Positions 7,590 through 18,938 of a stretch of 64,000 nt of DNA are shown one piece after another (position 1 is the stretch's first letter; each line of letters starts with the position of its first letter). The notes beneath the pieces were generated by a model. That model had not been told where the DNA came from. It saw only the letters and a program-made list of their open reading frames with translations, and did no database searches. This DNA comes from Prorocentrum cordatum (lineage: Eukaryota > Sar > Dinophyceae > Prorocentrales > Prorocentraceae), in assembly GCA_963575745.1 (NCBI GenBank), contig CAUYUJ010018059.1:546001-610000 (forward strand), read 5' to 3'. The translations under genes were made by a program, and so were the position numbers.

Positions 7590-8060
7590 ACTGCTCCCGC
7601 AAGCATCCCACCCACCCACCCGCAATTACGTTTGCAAAAAATTATGCGGCGGCGATTGCGATGTCTGCTATTCGCTGGCTGGCGCATCGCTTCGGCCGCG
7701 CTAGCGCGCGCAGGCTCGCGCGCAGAGCGGCCATGTAGTCTGGCGCGACCGACGCGGCCGCAGTGGCGCTGACCCTCGGGATATCCCAGCATTTTTCGCA
7801 GGCCGCGCTGAAGCGCGGGCACTTCCGTGCGAGTCGGTGATTCGGAGGGCGCAATAGCATGGCGATGTCGACAACGGCATACGCGATGATGAGTATAGCG
7901 GCGTTGGTGACGACCATGACGATGACGGCAAGGCCAATGACGTCGCCGATGCTGACCACGCCTCTGACTATGATGGCGCCCGCGCGTCGGTGATGAACGT
8001 ATCAGTGGGATTTCGACATGCGCGCGGGGCCGGCGGGCGCGAGTTGCACGCATGGTGTCA
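7590..8060 (-). repeat. inverted copy of the 32-40 kb long repeat
   Basis: Contains the segment with GGTTTGCAAACCAAG-like, GGCCGCGTCGGTCGCGCC-like and GTGCCCGCTGG-like blocks on the minus strand. These are the same blocks, in order, as in the copies at about 32.15, 33.43, 36.67, 38.28 and 39.59 kb. Minus-strand ORFs here are by-products of the repeat. Confidence 0.6.
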
Positions 8061-8224
8061 TCGAAGGCGCTTTGGGCGAATCACCGCCGCCCCCTGCCTT
8101 TTGGAATCGCCCATGTGGCCGAGCGTTGTGGCAAGAGCCCTGCCACGCTATCGGACCCCGTGTTCTCCCAGATGGTGTGGGAACCCTTCGTGGAACACTA
8201 TGGGGAGGATGGCGGGGAAGACCA

Positions 8225-8230
8225 GGAGGA

Positions 8231-8262
<32 letters not shown>

Positions 8263-8321
8263 GAGGAGGAGGAGGAGGAGGAGGAGGAGGAGGAGGAGGA
8301 GGAGGAGGAGGAGGAGGAGGG
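8225..8321 (+). repeat. (GGA)n microsatellite
   Basis: Nearly pure GGA trinucleotides; reads as poly-Glu or poly-Gly in shadow frames. Confidence 0.9.
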
Positions 8322-9670
8322 CATCTTGGGAGCCTCTTGGGGCACTCTTGGGGCCTCCTGGGGGCTTTCTGGAAGCCTCTTGGGTGTTTCCTTGGCCCGC
8401 CCGGCGCCGTCTGAAACTGACTTGGGGGCGTCTCTGGACCGACTTGGGGCCTTCCTGGGGTACTCCAGGGCCGTTTTGGAAGCCATCTTCTGTGTCTTGA
8501 AGGCCTCTTGGGCCGCTTGGGGCCCTCTTGAGGCCGTCGTGCGGGCCTCTGGGGCCGTTTTAGTGCCATCCTGGAGGCCTCTTGGGCGATCTTGGGGCGA
8601 TGTTTGGGGGTTGTTGGGTCGACTCGGGCCGTCGGAAGGCCGAACAGAAGCACATGCCAAAATCCTTCAAACACCATGGGAACATCATTGATTTGTGCCT
8701 TTGGTGGCCTTCCTGGAGGTCCTCTTGGAGGCCTCTGGGGCCGTCTTGGAAACTTCTTCGTTGACTCTTGGGTCATCTTGGCCCATCTTGGAGCTATCTT
8801 GGGCCGTCTCCGTCTTGGTGGGCTCATGGCCCTCACGCAGTTGGAAGCCGTGTTGTGGGCCTCTGGGCCGACTTGGGGCTCCCTTGGGGTGCTCCAGGGC
8901 TGCCTTGGAGGCCATCTTAGGCCGTTCTGGGGCCATCCTGGGGGCCTCTTGGGTGATTTTGGAGCGATTTTTGGGTGCTCTTGGGCCGAATCGGGCCGTC
9001 GAAAGGCCGAAAAGCAGCCAATGCCAACATCATGCAACCACCCGGGGCAAATCAATGTTTTTGGCATCTGGGGGCTTTCCTGGGGGTCCTCTTGGAGGCC
9101 TCTGGGGTTGTCTGGGGGACCTCTTCGGGGCCTCTTGGGCCGTCTCGGGCCATCTTGGAGTCATCTTGGACCGTCTTGGGGGCCTCGCTGGGCCGACTTT
9201 GGACCGTCGTGGAGGCCATCTTGGGCGTCTTGGAAGCCTCTTGTGCCGTCTCGGTGCCCTCTTGGGGCCGTCATGGGGGCCTCTGGGGCCGTTGTGGGGC
9301 CATCCTGGAGGCCTCTTGGGCGATCTTGTGCCGATCTTTGGGGGCTGTTGGGCTGTTTCGCGCAGTCGGAAGGCCGAACATAAGCAAATGCCAACATCCC
9401 CCACCCTAGGAGAATTTGTGATTTTGGCCTCTTCGGGCCTTCCTGGGGGCCCTCTTGGTGGCTTCTTGGGCCGTCTTGGAGGCCTCATGGGGGCTGCTTG
9501 GGCTGTCTGCCGTCTGCTCGAGGCCGTCTTGGAGGCTTCTTGGGCGAACTTGGAAGCATCTTGGATTTTTTGTTGGGCCGTCATCGAGGCCATCTTGGAC
9601 CATCTTGGGCGAATTCGGAGGCCATCTTGGCTGTCTTGGAGGCCATTTTGGAGCCATTCGGACCAGGAAC
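8322..9670 (+). repeat. degenerate CTTGGGGGCCTCTTGG repeat with ~364-bp higher-order units
   Basis: Short degenerate units such as GGCCGTCTTGGAGGCCTC fill the region. A longer block (GGGCGATCTTG..., a CGGAAGGCCGAA core, then AATGCCAACATC) recurs near 8585, 8948 and 9312, a spacing of 363-364 bp. Related arrays occur at 17.05-17.23, 24.6-24.9 and 42.76-42.86 kb, and in the other orientation at 22.84-23.15 kb. Long ORFs on both strands lack any domain. Confidence 0.75.
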
Positions 9671-9849
9671 ATGTTGGCAACCAGGTTTTCGGCGTGGCTG
9701 GCGGGACGGGCGGAAGACCCACTCTTTTGGAGAAAGGGCCAACACCAAACCGTATATGGTTCAGCACGCTGGGCACCCTTGTGACAAGACCACAAGGGGG
9801 CGGCGGATCGAATGGCCTTCGGCCCATCCCGCCACCGTGCTTGGCATGT

Positions 9850-12800
9850 GGGTCAGAGTTCTCAGGGGGGTGGCCAGGGCGAGGTGGGTGCGCGGTGGGG
9901 GGTATCTGTGAATTTCTTGCCAGAAATTTTCGAATAACGGTCCCAAGAAGAGGGCTCCTGGAACGGGGGGTGCCGGGGCGAGGTGGGGTGCGCGGTGGCA
10001 GGTATCGGTGAATTTCAGGCAAGAAAGTGTCGGGTGTGGGGTCCCAGGAACAGAGCTCCTGGAGTTGGGGGTGCCAGGGCGAGGTGGGGGGCTCGGTGGA
10101 GGGTATCGGTGGGTTTCAGGCGAGGAAATGTTAGGTGGGGCTCCCAAAATCAGAGTTCTTGGAGCTGGGGGTGCCGGGGCGAGGTGGGGAGCGCGGTGGG
10201 TGCCAGATAATGCCACATGGCGGGTCCCACGAAAAGGGCTCTTGGAGCTGGGGGTGCCTGGGCGAGGTGGCGGATGCGGTGGGGGTCATCGGTGGTTTTC
10301 AAGCAAGAAATTGTCCGGTGGAGGGTCCCAAGAACAGAGTTCCTGGATCTGGGGGTGCCGGGGCGAGAAGGGGTGCGCGGTGGGGGGAAAAATCGGGAAA
10401 TGGCGAGTAGGGGGTCCTGGGAAGAGACGTTTCGAGCTAGAGGTTCCAGGGAGAGGTGGGGGGCGCAGTGGAGGGTATCGGTGGGTTCCAGGTGACAACA
10501 TGTCAGGTGGGGGTCCCAAGAACAGAGCTCCTGGAGCTGGGGGCGCCAGGGCGAGGTGGGGGGCGCGGTGGAGGGTGGCATCGGTGAAATTCAAGCAAGG
10601 AAATGTCGAGTGGGGGGTCCGAAGAGCAGAGGTCCTGGAGCTGGGGGTGCCGGGGCAACGTAGGGGGCGCGGGGCATCTGAGCGCTCCGAGCCAAAATAT
10701 GCAGGGTGGTAGGTCCGAAGAGCAAAGGTCCTGGAGTTTGGGTGCAGGGGCGAGGTGGGGGGGGCGCGGTGGGGGGCATAGGTCAATTCCAGGTCCGAGA
10801 ATGGCGAGTGGGGGTCCCAACAAGAGACGTCCTAGAGCAGGTGCTGGGGCGAGGTGGGGGGGCGCAGTGGGGGGTATCGGTGAGTTTCAGGCCAATTAAT
10901 GTCAACTTGGGGGTCCCAAGAAGGGAGCTCGTGGAGCTGGGGGTGCCGGGGCAAGGTAGGGTGCGCGGTGGCATGTGTCGGTGAGGTTCCTTCAAGAAAA
11001 TGTGGGGAAGGGGGGTCCCAGGAACAGAGCTCCTGGAGCCGGGGTTGCCGGGGCGCGGCGGGGGCGCGGTGAGGGACATCGGTAGGTTTCAGGCAAGAAT
11101 ATGTCGGGTGGGTGGGGGCCAGAAACAAAGTCCCTGGAGTTGGGGGTGCCAGGGCGAGGTGGGGGGCGCGGCGGGGGACATCGGTGGGCTTCAGGCCAGA
11201 TAACGTCACATGGGTGGCCCCACGAACAGAGCTCTTGGAGCTGGGGGTGCCCGGGCGAGGTGACGGGCGCGGCGGGGGGCACCGGTGGGCTTCAGGTGAG
11301 AACATGTCGGGTGGGGGGCCCGAGAACCAAATTCCGAAAGCTTGGGGCGCCATGGCGAGGTGGGGGGCGCGGTGGGTGGCATCTGTGGGTTCAAGTCAGA
11401 AAATATCGGGTGGGGTGGCCCAGCCCCTTAGAGCTGGGGGTGCCGAGGCGAGGTGGTGGGCGCGGTGGGGGGTATCGGTGGGTGTCAGGCCAGAAAATGC
11501 TGGGTGGGGAACAGAGCGCGTGGAGCCGGGGGTGTCGGGGCGAGGTGGTGGGCGCGGTGGAGTGCACTGGGGTATCGGTGGGTTCCAGGCGAGAAACAGA
11601 ACGCGTGGAGCGGTGAAGCTGAGGGTGCGGTGGCGAGGTGGCGGGGGCGGTGGAGGGTATCGGTTGGTTTCAAACCAAACAATGTCGAGCGGGGGGTCCC
11701 AAGAACAGAGCTTTTGGAGCTGGGGGCGCCGGGGCGAAGTGAGGGGCGTCGGCGGAGTCAGGCCAGGAAATGTCGGGAGGGTGGCCCAAAGAACAAAGCT
11801 CTTGGAGTTGGGGGTGCCGGGGCGAAGTGGGGGGCGCGGTGGAAGGCGTCGGTGGGGGGTCGCAGGATCATAGTTCCCAGAGGTGAGGGTGCCGGGGCGA
11901 TGTGGGGCGCGCGGCGGGGGGCATCGGTGGATTCCAGGTGAGAACATGTAGGGTGGCGGGGCCCAAGAACCGAGCTCCGGGGCGAGGTGGGGGACGTGGT
12001 GAGGGGCATCGGCGGGATTCAGGTTGGAATATGTCGGGTGGGGGGCTCCAAGAACAGAGCTCCTGGAGCTTGGGGTGCCGAGGCGAGGCGGGAGGCGTCG
12101 GCGGGTGTCAGGCCAGGAAATGTCGGGTGGGGGGCCCAAAAACAAAGCTCTTCGAGCTGGGGGTGCTATGGCAATGCGGGGGGCGAGGCGGGAAGACAAA
12201 AATCAAGCGGGGGGCCCCAAGAAGAGAACTCTTGGAACTGCAGGTATCAGGCTAGAAAATGTCGGGCGGGGGAGGCAAAGAAGATAGCTCCTGGAGCTGG
12301 GGGTGCCGGGGCGAGGCGGGGGGCATCGGCGGGTTTCAGGCGAGAAACTGTCGGTCCGGGGGGGGGCCGGGGCGAGGCGGGGGGCGCGGCGGGGGGCATC
12401 GGCGGGTTTCAGGCTGGGACATGTCGGGCGGGTGCCCCCGAGAACAGAGCTTCTGGAGCCGGGGTTGCCCGGGCGAAGTCGGGGGCGCGGCGGGGGCGTT
12501 GGTGGGTTCAGGCCAGACAGTGTCGAGAGGGTGGCCCCAAGAACGAAGCTCCTGGAGCTGGGGGCGCCGGCCAGGGCGAAGCGGGGGGCGAGGAGGGGGG
12601 CGTCGGCGGGCGGCCTGGTGGACATGAGGTCGCCGGGGCGAGGCGGGGGGCGCGACGAGAGGCGCCGGCGGGTTTCAGGCGAGAAATGTCGGGTGTGAGG
12701 TCCCAGGAACAGAGCTCCTGGAGCGGGGGGGGCCAGGGCGAGGGGGGGGCGCGGGGGGGAGGATCGGCGGGTCTCAGGCCAGAAAATGTCGGGTGGGGGG

Positions 12801-14000
12801 CCCGGGGGCCCCGAGAAGAAAGCTCCTGCCGGGGCGAGGTGGGGGGGCATCGGTGGGCGTCAGGCCAGGAAATGTCGGGCGGGGGGGGCCCAAGAACAAA
12901 GCTCATAAAGCTGGAGGGCGAGGTGGCGCGGTGGGGTGCATCGGTGGGTTTCAGGTTCGAGAGTGTCGGGTGGGGATCCCGAGAACAGAGCTCTTGGAAC
13001 TGGTGGCTCCAAGCAGGAACATGTCGGGCAGGGGTCCCCAAGCAGAGAGCTCCTGGAGCTGGGGGTGCCAGGGCGAGGTGGGGGGCGCGGTGGGGGGCGC
13101 CGGTGAGTTTCAGACCAGAACATGTCGGGTGGGGGGTCCGAAACCCAGAGCTCCTGGAGCTGGCTGGGGGTGCAGGGGCGAGGTGGGGTTCGCGTTGGGG
13201 GGCGTCGGTGGGGTTCAGGCGATAAAATGTCGGGGGAGGGGCCCAAGAACAGAGCGCGTGGAGCTGGGGGTGCCGGGGCGAGGTTGATCGAGGGGGCGGC
13301 GGAGGATATCGGTGGGATTTCAACCAGAAAATGCCAGGTGGGGGTCCCAAGATCAGAGCTCCTGGAACTGGGGGTGCCGGGACGAACGGGGGGGCGCGGC
13401 GGGGAGTGTTGGTGGGGGGTCGCCAGAACAGCGTTCCTGGAGCTGGGGGTCTCGGGGCGAGGCGGGGGGCGCGGTGGGGGGTACCGGTGGGATTTCAAAC
13501 CAGATAGTTTCGGGTGGGGGGTCCCGAGAAAAGAGCTCTTGGAGCTGGGGGTGCCGGGGCGAGGGTGTGAGTGCGGTGGGGGGTATCGGTGGGTGTCAGG
13601 CCAGAAAATGTTGGGTGGGGTGGTCCCGAGAACAGAGCTCTTGGAGCTGGGGGCGCCCGGGGGAGGTGGGGGGCGCGGCGGGGTGTATCGGCGGATTCGA
13701 GGCCAGAAATTGACGGGCGCTGGGCCCCCCGGACAAAGCTCCTGGAGCAACAGAAGTTCTGGAGCTGAAGGTGCCGGGGGATCCGAAGAACAAAGCTCCT
13801 GGAGCACGGGGGCCAGGGCGAGGTGGGGGGCGTGGTGGGGTGTAATGGTGGGCGTGTGGGATTCAGGCAACAACATGTCGGGTGATGGGTCCCAAGAGCA
13901 GGGCGCGCGGAGCCGAGGGTGCCGGGGCGAGGTGGGAGGGCATCGGTGGGCGGCATCCGGTGGGTGTCATGGCCCGAAAATGTCCGGTGGGTGGGGTGTA
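9850..14000 (+). repeat. ~100-bp GC-rich satellite, about 42 tandem copies
   Basis: Each unit carries TGCCGGGGCGAGGTGGGG, GGTATCGGTGGGTTTCAGGC, AATGTCGGGTGGGG and AACAGAGCTCCTGGAGCTGG blocks in that order. Spacing between successive GGGGCGAGGT blocks is about 95-105 bp. Units diverge by substitutions and small indels. Several plus- and minus-strand ORFs of 130-412 codons run through it because the unit is poor in stop codons; I do not treat them as genes. Confidence 0.85.
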
Positions 14001-14136
14001 TCGTGGAAACTTTGAAGAACTGGGGTCGAGGTCCGGAAGGAGGAGGACGTGCTAGAGCGATGCAAGGTGGCGCAGTGTCGAGCCAGGAAGGATGTCGCAC
14101 ACGCCTTCAGGGGTGGGCGGATTTATAAGGACAAGG

Positions 14137-14480
14137 AATGGGGGAGAATGAGGAAAAAGAGGGGGAGGAGGAGACCGGAGACGGGGAAAAGAGGAGGCGG
14201 AGGAGGAAAAGGAGGGGGAGGAGGGGGAGGAAGGGGAGGAGGGGGAGCGGGAGGGGGAGGGGGAGGGCGAGCTGGAGGGGGAGGGCGGCATCCGACTGAC
14301 TCTTGCGCCTTCAGCTCGCCAGCTCGTCGGAAGGAGGGGGAGGAGGAAGAAAAGGAGGAGGAGGAGGAGGAGGAAGAAAAGGAGGATGAGGAAGAAAAGG
14401 AGGAAGAGAATGAGGAGGAGGAGGGGTAGGAGAAGGAGGAGGAGGAGGAGGAGGAGGAGGAGGAGGAGGGGAGGGAGCCT
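14137..14480 (+). repeat. purine-rich (GGA)/(GGGGA) tract
   Basis: Interrupted GGA and GGGGA repeats with a short unique island at 14288-14335. Confidence 0.85.
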
Positions 14481-15860
14481 TGCTCGTTTCAGGAGGAGGC
14501 GTTTCCTGCCCGCTTGGCGATGTCAGCCGCTCGGCGGAGATCCTGCACAGCCTCCCCTTTTTTTCACGGGCCCGCCGTCCCCCGCAGCCTTCCCGCCCCC
14601 CCCCCCGGTCTTTTGCCCCACTTCCTCCGTTCAGGAATGCGCGACTGGGCGCCGTGATGCAAATATTGCGCCGGCGTGTGCCAGGCATGGTCTTGGCATG
14701 TGTGACACCCGGACTTCCCGGCGGCGCCCGCGGGCACCCCTTGGCCCGCCATTGTGTTGTCCCCCCGCTCGTGGTATCTACATTGGAGGTGTCGTCTGGG
14801 CTGCTTGGGAGGGCGTTCGTGCAAGTTCTGTTCCTGCGGCAGTATGGCGCGCGCGGGCATGCTGCAGAGCCTCGTGCTCATGGAAGAGCTGAACAAGTGT
14901 TACCCATTACCGTCGTCGGATGTTCGATCTCCGTCCTGGTGCCCCGTGCCCGGACGCGAAGCGGCTTTTGGTGGGCGCGTGTTGCACAGGGCCGGTGTAG
15001 GCCTCCGCACTTCGGTCAATTCCGTGCGCCTCAGCCGTTGACCATTGCAAAGTGCAGGGCGAATTCGGGTATAGATATGTGTATATATAGATATGTATGT
15101 ATAAGTATTCGTTGTGTTCGGGAGGGGTGGTCTAAGCTTGCGAGCCCCGCAGTGCCAGGGACATTGTTTTTTTTGTTGTTTTGGCTGGAGGGCGAGACTT
15201 GCTCGGTTGCCCGGTGGTTGAGCGCGATGTTTCTGCATGTGGACATCGATTGCAAAAGTCCGCGCGTTTGTTCTTGGTCTATCGAGGGGCAATCTAGTTA
15301 AAATCATCAGTCCTTGAAGCTTCGCCTCCGCCGTCAGCCAATCCAGCAAATATTACGTTGCGACATGTCGCGTGCAGGGGACGGGGCGCGTCAAGTCGGA
15401 GCCCCTGTGACGTTAGCAGCCCCCATCGGCTTGACAAGAGCTACAACGCTTCTGCACCGCAGCCATCTTGAACGACCGACCCACCTGGCAGAAGCTGTTT
15501 TTTAAGACAATGATTTCTTGTCAGACAACATCCCCAATCCGCGTGAGGGCAAATGAGGACAAGCGAGGACAATGAGGAGGGAGGAGGCGGAGGAGGAATA
15601 TCACGAGGAAGGAGAGAACATGAAGCACATGGAGGAGCAGAAGAAACGATGCAGGAGAGCGGGGTGGAGGGGATGAGGGGAATTAGTAAGCAGGAGTACC
15701 AGATCATGTGTTGAGCACTTGGCCAGTATTATGTTGTCACTGCACGTGATGCATCGACGCCATATTTAAAAAGAGCTACCAGTGACACTTATTGCCTGGC
15801 GTATTCCGGGGCATCGCCCCAGGGACGCACACAATGCTAAACCCTCGAATGATATGATAT
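14481..15860. other. mostly unique sequence without a recognisable gene
   Basis: Contains ORFs up to 273 codons but no family-like motif, plus a short TATATAGATATG stretch near 15.08 kb and a purine-rich GAGGA region at 15.54-15.69 kb. I see no supported gene. Confidence 0.4.
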
Positions 15861-15879
15861 CGACTCGCGCGCCGTCGCT

Positions 15880-16235
15880 TGGCATTCTGGGCACGACCTG
15901 AAGTCGCCGCAGGCATTTGGGTGCTCACAGGGATCATAACTTGTAGGGCCCACAGGGTTGTAAAGCACATACGGCCCAAGGGGTGCACCGAGGCTCAACC
16001 TCGCCAGGCGCATGGGGCCGTAAGCCTCACAGGTGCCGTGCGGATCATAAGGATCAGGACGTCATGGGGCACATGGGGTACAGGACTTGGAGGGCTCACG
16101 GGGACTATTGTGATCACGGCGCTTACAAGGCCCACAGTGCCCGTGGAGTTCGCAGGGAACAAGAGGGTGACACGAGGCGCAAGAGGGTCATGGGGTATAT
16201 GTGCACAGGAGGTTCGCAGGACAACAGGGGCCGTT
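15880..16235 (+). repeat. degenerate CACAGGG/CACGGGG repeat
   Basis: Irregularly spaced blocks such as GGGCCCACAGGG, GGGCACATGGGG and GGCTCACGGGG suggest an old decayed minisatellite. Confidence 0.4.
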
Positions 16236-16239
16236 GATA

Positions 16240-16325
16240 TTGCTCCTCCTTGTTCCTCCTCTTGGACCTCCTCCTCCTCCTCCTGCCCGTCCCCCTCCTG
16301 CTCCGAGTTTTCCTTTTCCCTGCGC
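16240..16325 (-). repeat. (TCC)n pyrimidine tract
   Basis: CCTCCTCC-type repeats with interruptions. Confidence 0.8.
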
Positions 16326-16424
16326 TCACTCCTGCCCGATTTGAGCGGCGCCCCCGCTCATTGTTCCACTCGTGCTCCCCAATACGCACGCGAGGGTCTC
16401 GTCCGAAAGCGTCCCTAAAACATC

Positions 16425-16800
16425 CCGACAGCATGCCGAAAACCTTTCGAAACATCGCGAAACGATCCCAGAAACATCCCGAGAACATCCCGAAACGATC
16501 CCGAAGCGATCCCGATAACATCCCGACACCATCCCGAAGCCATCCTCATGGTGCCGTGCGCGCACGACGGTGGTCTGACGGGAATTGAAAAAAACACGAC
16601 GGGAAGTAAATGCAGTGAAAACCATGTCGGGCAGAGGACGACGGGAATTGAAGAGTGCCGACGGGAATTGAAACATCCCGAATTCATCCCGAGACGCATC
16701 CCGAAAACATCCCGAAACGATCCCGAAAACACCCCGAACACATCCCGAAACAAATCCCGAACACATCCTGAAAGCATTCGGAAAGCACCTCGAAACCATA
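16425..16800 (+). repeat. degenerate CATCCCGAAA minisatellite
   Basis: Units of about 10-12 bp alternate between CATCCCGAAA and CGATCCCGAAA. GACGGGAATTGAA blocks are interspersed at 16.56-16.68 kb, and a related CACTGGAATC/GAACGCAC repeat follows to about 17.05 kb. Confidence 0.7.
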
Positions 16801-17049
16801 ACGAAGCTTTCTTGTCAATGCGGCTTGACACCGCACGAACATAACCATGTATATGAGGTAGCGTCCGATCTGGGCATGCCCTCAAACATATTGCCAGCAT
16901 GTTGCATCTGAGGTAACCAATGTTGGCAGCCATGCGTGCCACTGGAATCGAAGCAGGCAGCGAACGCACAACTGGAATCAACGCAGAGATTGAACGCACC
17001 ACTGGGACCCTGCACAGGCAGCGAACGCACCACTGGGACCTTGCACAAG

Positions 17050-17235
17050 CTCTCTCGGAGCTCTCTGAGGTCGTCTTGGAAGCCTCCCTCTCGGGCCGTC
17101 TCGAGGTCATCCTGAGCCATCTTGGGGCCATCAGTGGCCGTCATTGGGGCCTCTTGGGCGATCTTGGCGACCCTGGTGGCTTGCCCGGTCCATCTGGGAG
17201 GCTACCTTGAGCATCTTGGGAGCGTTGGAGAGCGC
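17050..17235 (+). repeat. CTTGGG-type degenerate repeat
   Basis: Same family as 8322-9670, with GGCCGTCTCGAGGTCATC-like units. Confidence 0.6.
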
Positions 17236-18880
17236 CAGAGACGTGTCTGGGCCGTCGACAGCCATGGAAAGATGGGAAGATACACGCGTCCGGGCGCTTC
17301 CCCGGAGGGGGGTCCCTGAGAAGATTGCAGAAGCCTTGCAAGACAGCATTTGGCATTCTAACATGCCTCAGCGTGCCAGGGGGCACGGTGGCGGATCACT
17401 GTCGGTTGTCCCAATGCACGCGATTACTTCCGGGGGCCACCTATGACAGTTACTGCCCGGCAGTTCTCTCCCTCCCCCGGGGTCACCCGTGACAACTATT
17501 GCAGCAGATTTTTGCATCTCGTTTTTTTCATTAGAGCAGTATTCGCTGGCCCCCGCCCCTCCCAGAGTAGCGAAGATAACAACCATACATGACTAGTCAT
17601 GGCGCCGACTATCATCGCCGAGCCTCGCTGCAGGAATGGGGATAATCAACACATTCCCCCTCCCCGCTTTGCTTGCACCCGTTGCTCTGGCGAGGTAGTA
17701 GGTGCTCGAACGTTCGGCCCTTGAGCGAGTTGGGGCGTCTCGTGCGCGTGATTTCGTTTCCGAGGCCACGCGTGATACACGGAGTCGCGCAGCCACTGGT
17801 CGTGTCCAACAGCTATTCGTCTCATGGCGTCGGGCTAAAGTCCAGTTCTCCTTCACCCCGCCCTCGCCCTTGCCATGGTCAGTCCGCCTTAGTATCGGAG
17901 TCCCTGGAGCATCCTGCCCCTCCTATCTGCAGGCCCTCCACGGGAAAGGGTGTCGCTGTTCTTTCGCCCGTCCCGCAGGCAGGCCTTCCAGGCGGCGGGC
18001 CTTCGCCGTTTGGCTTTCCGCTCGTGCCGCGGCAAGTAGGTTGGCATGGCCTGCGAGAGGCTTTGTGCGCGTGTCGGTTGGTTTCAGGGCAGCGGCCCTT
18101 CCACCGCGCGTTATCGGCAGCGTGGTTTTCGTTTGCAATTGGGCTGTCTAGTCGTTTGAAAGTGTCTGCGCGTTGTGTTTTTCTTGAACGGTTGTGAATG
18201 GGGGGGGGGCGTTTGCCACGGGCCCAGTCGGCCCAGTCTGTCAACGGCCGCGGTGGGGAATTGACAAACCAGGTTAGGGTTTACTTGGTCGCAGCCATGC
18301 GACTTTACAGGGCATGTGCGGGTATGGCAAGGCATTCCTGACCAGAGGCCTCGTGGGCATGGATCATGAGGATACGCGGGCACGTGCAGGCATAGCACGC
18401 GAGTGTATGTGCGGGGGGGCAGCGACTTCAACGCTGCCCCGCGCAGGGGCGCACAGGCGGGCGTGCACGCAACCTGCGGCACGCGCGCAGAGACTCCGCA
18501 GAAAACCAACAAGTATTCCTTCAAAGCATGAGAGCCTCGTGATGCTGAGCCCTGCGCACGCCGAGCGCGGTGCCGTGGCCACCCTGGCTCGAGCCGCAGC
18601 CGTTCCGTGGCACTGGGCAGGAGGCCTGCGCCCCCCTCGTCGCGCGCTGCCTGGGCGGCGGCCCGCGCCCCTTCAGAGGGGGGGCGGCATGAGCCGGGAG
18701 TGGGTGGCGAGCAGGACGTGGAGCAGCAGGACGCGGGGCAGGGGATGGGGGAGTTCTTTTTAGAGGCACCCCTGCGACCCCTGCTTTTTCAGAAGGCGCG
18801 GACCTTGCCTGTGGTGGATGTAAGGCTGGCACCCTGGAAGTAGGGGCCTCCTTCTAAACAACCTTCTCCTGTCCCCCTTA
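17236..18880. other. unique sequence upstream of the channel gene, no supported gene
   Basis: Plus-strand ORFs of 149-174 codons occur at 17.67-18.20 and 18.31-18.76 kb without recognisable domains. 5' exons or a promoter of the channel gene could lie here. A pyrimidine-rich CTTCTCCTGTCCCCCTTAG ending at 18881 looks like a splice acceptor. The 17-mer GGACGTGGAGCAGCAGG occurs at 18714-18730 and again at 18904-18920. Confidence 0.4.
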
Positions 18881-18938
18881 GCTTCCTTTTGCGCGCCGCC
18901 AAAGGACGTGGAGCAGCAGGGAGAACGCGGGGAATTAC

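Noticed and set aside
9850-14000. Gly/Arg-rich ORFs of up to 412 codons in the 10-14 kb region
   Set aside because: They follow the ~100-bp satellite, exist in several frames and on both strands, and carry no domain.
16425-16800. Regular CATCCCGAAA units as a CRISPR array
   Set aside because: No constant repeat with unique spacers of uniform length, and the genome is eukaryotic.
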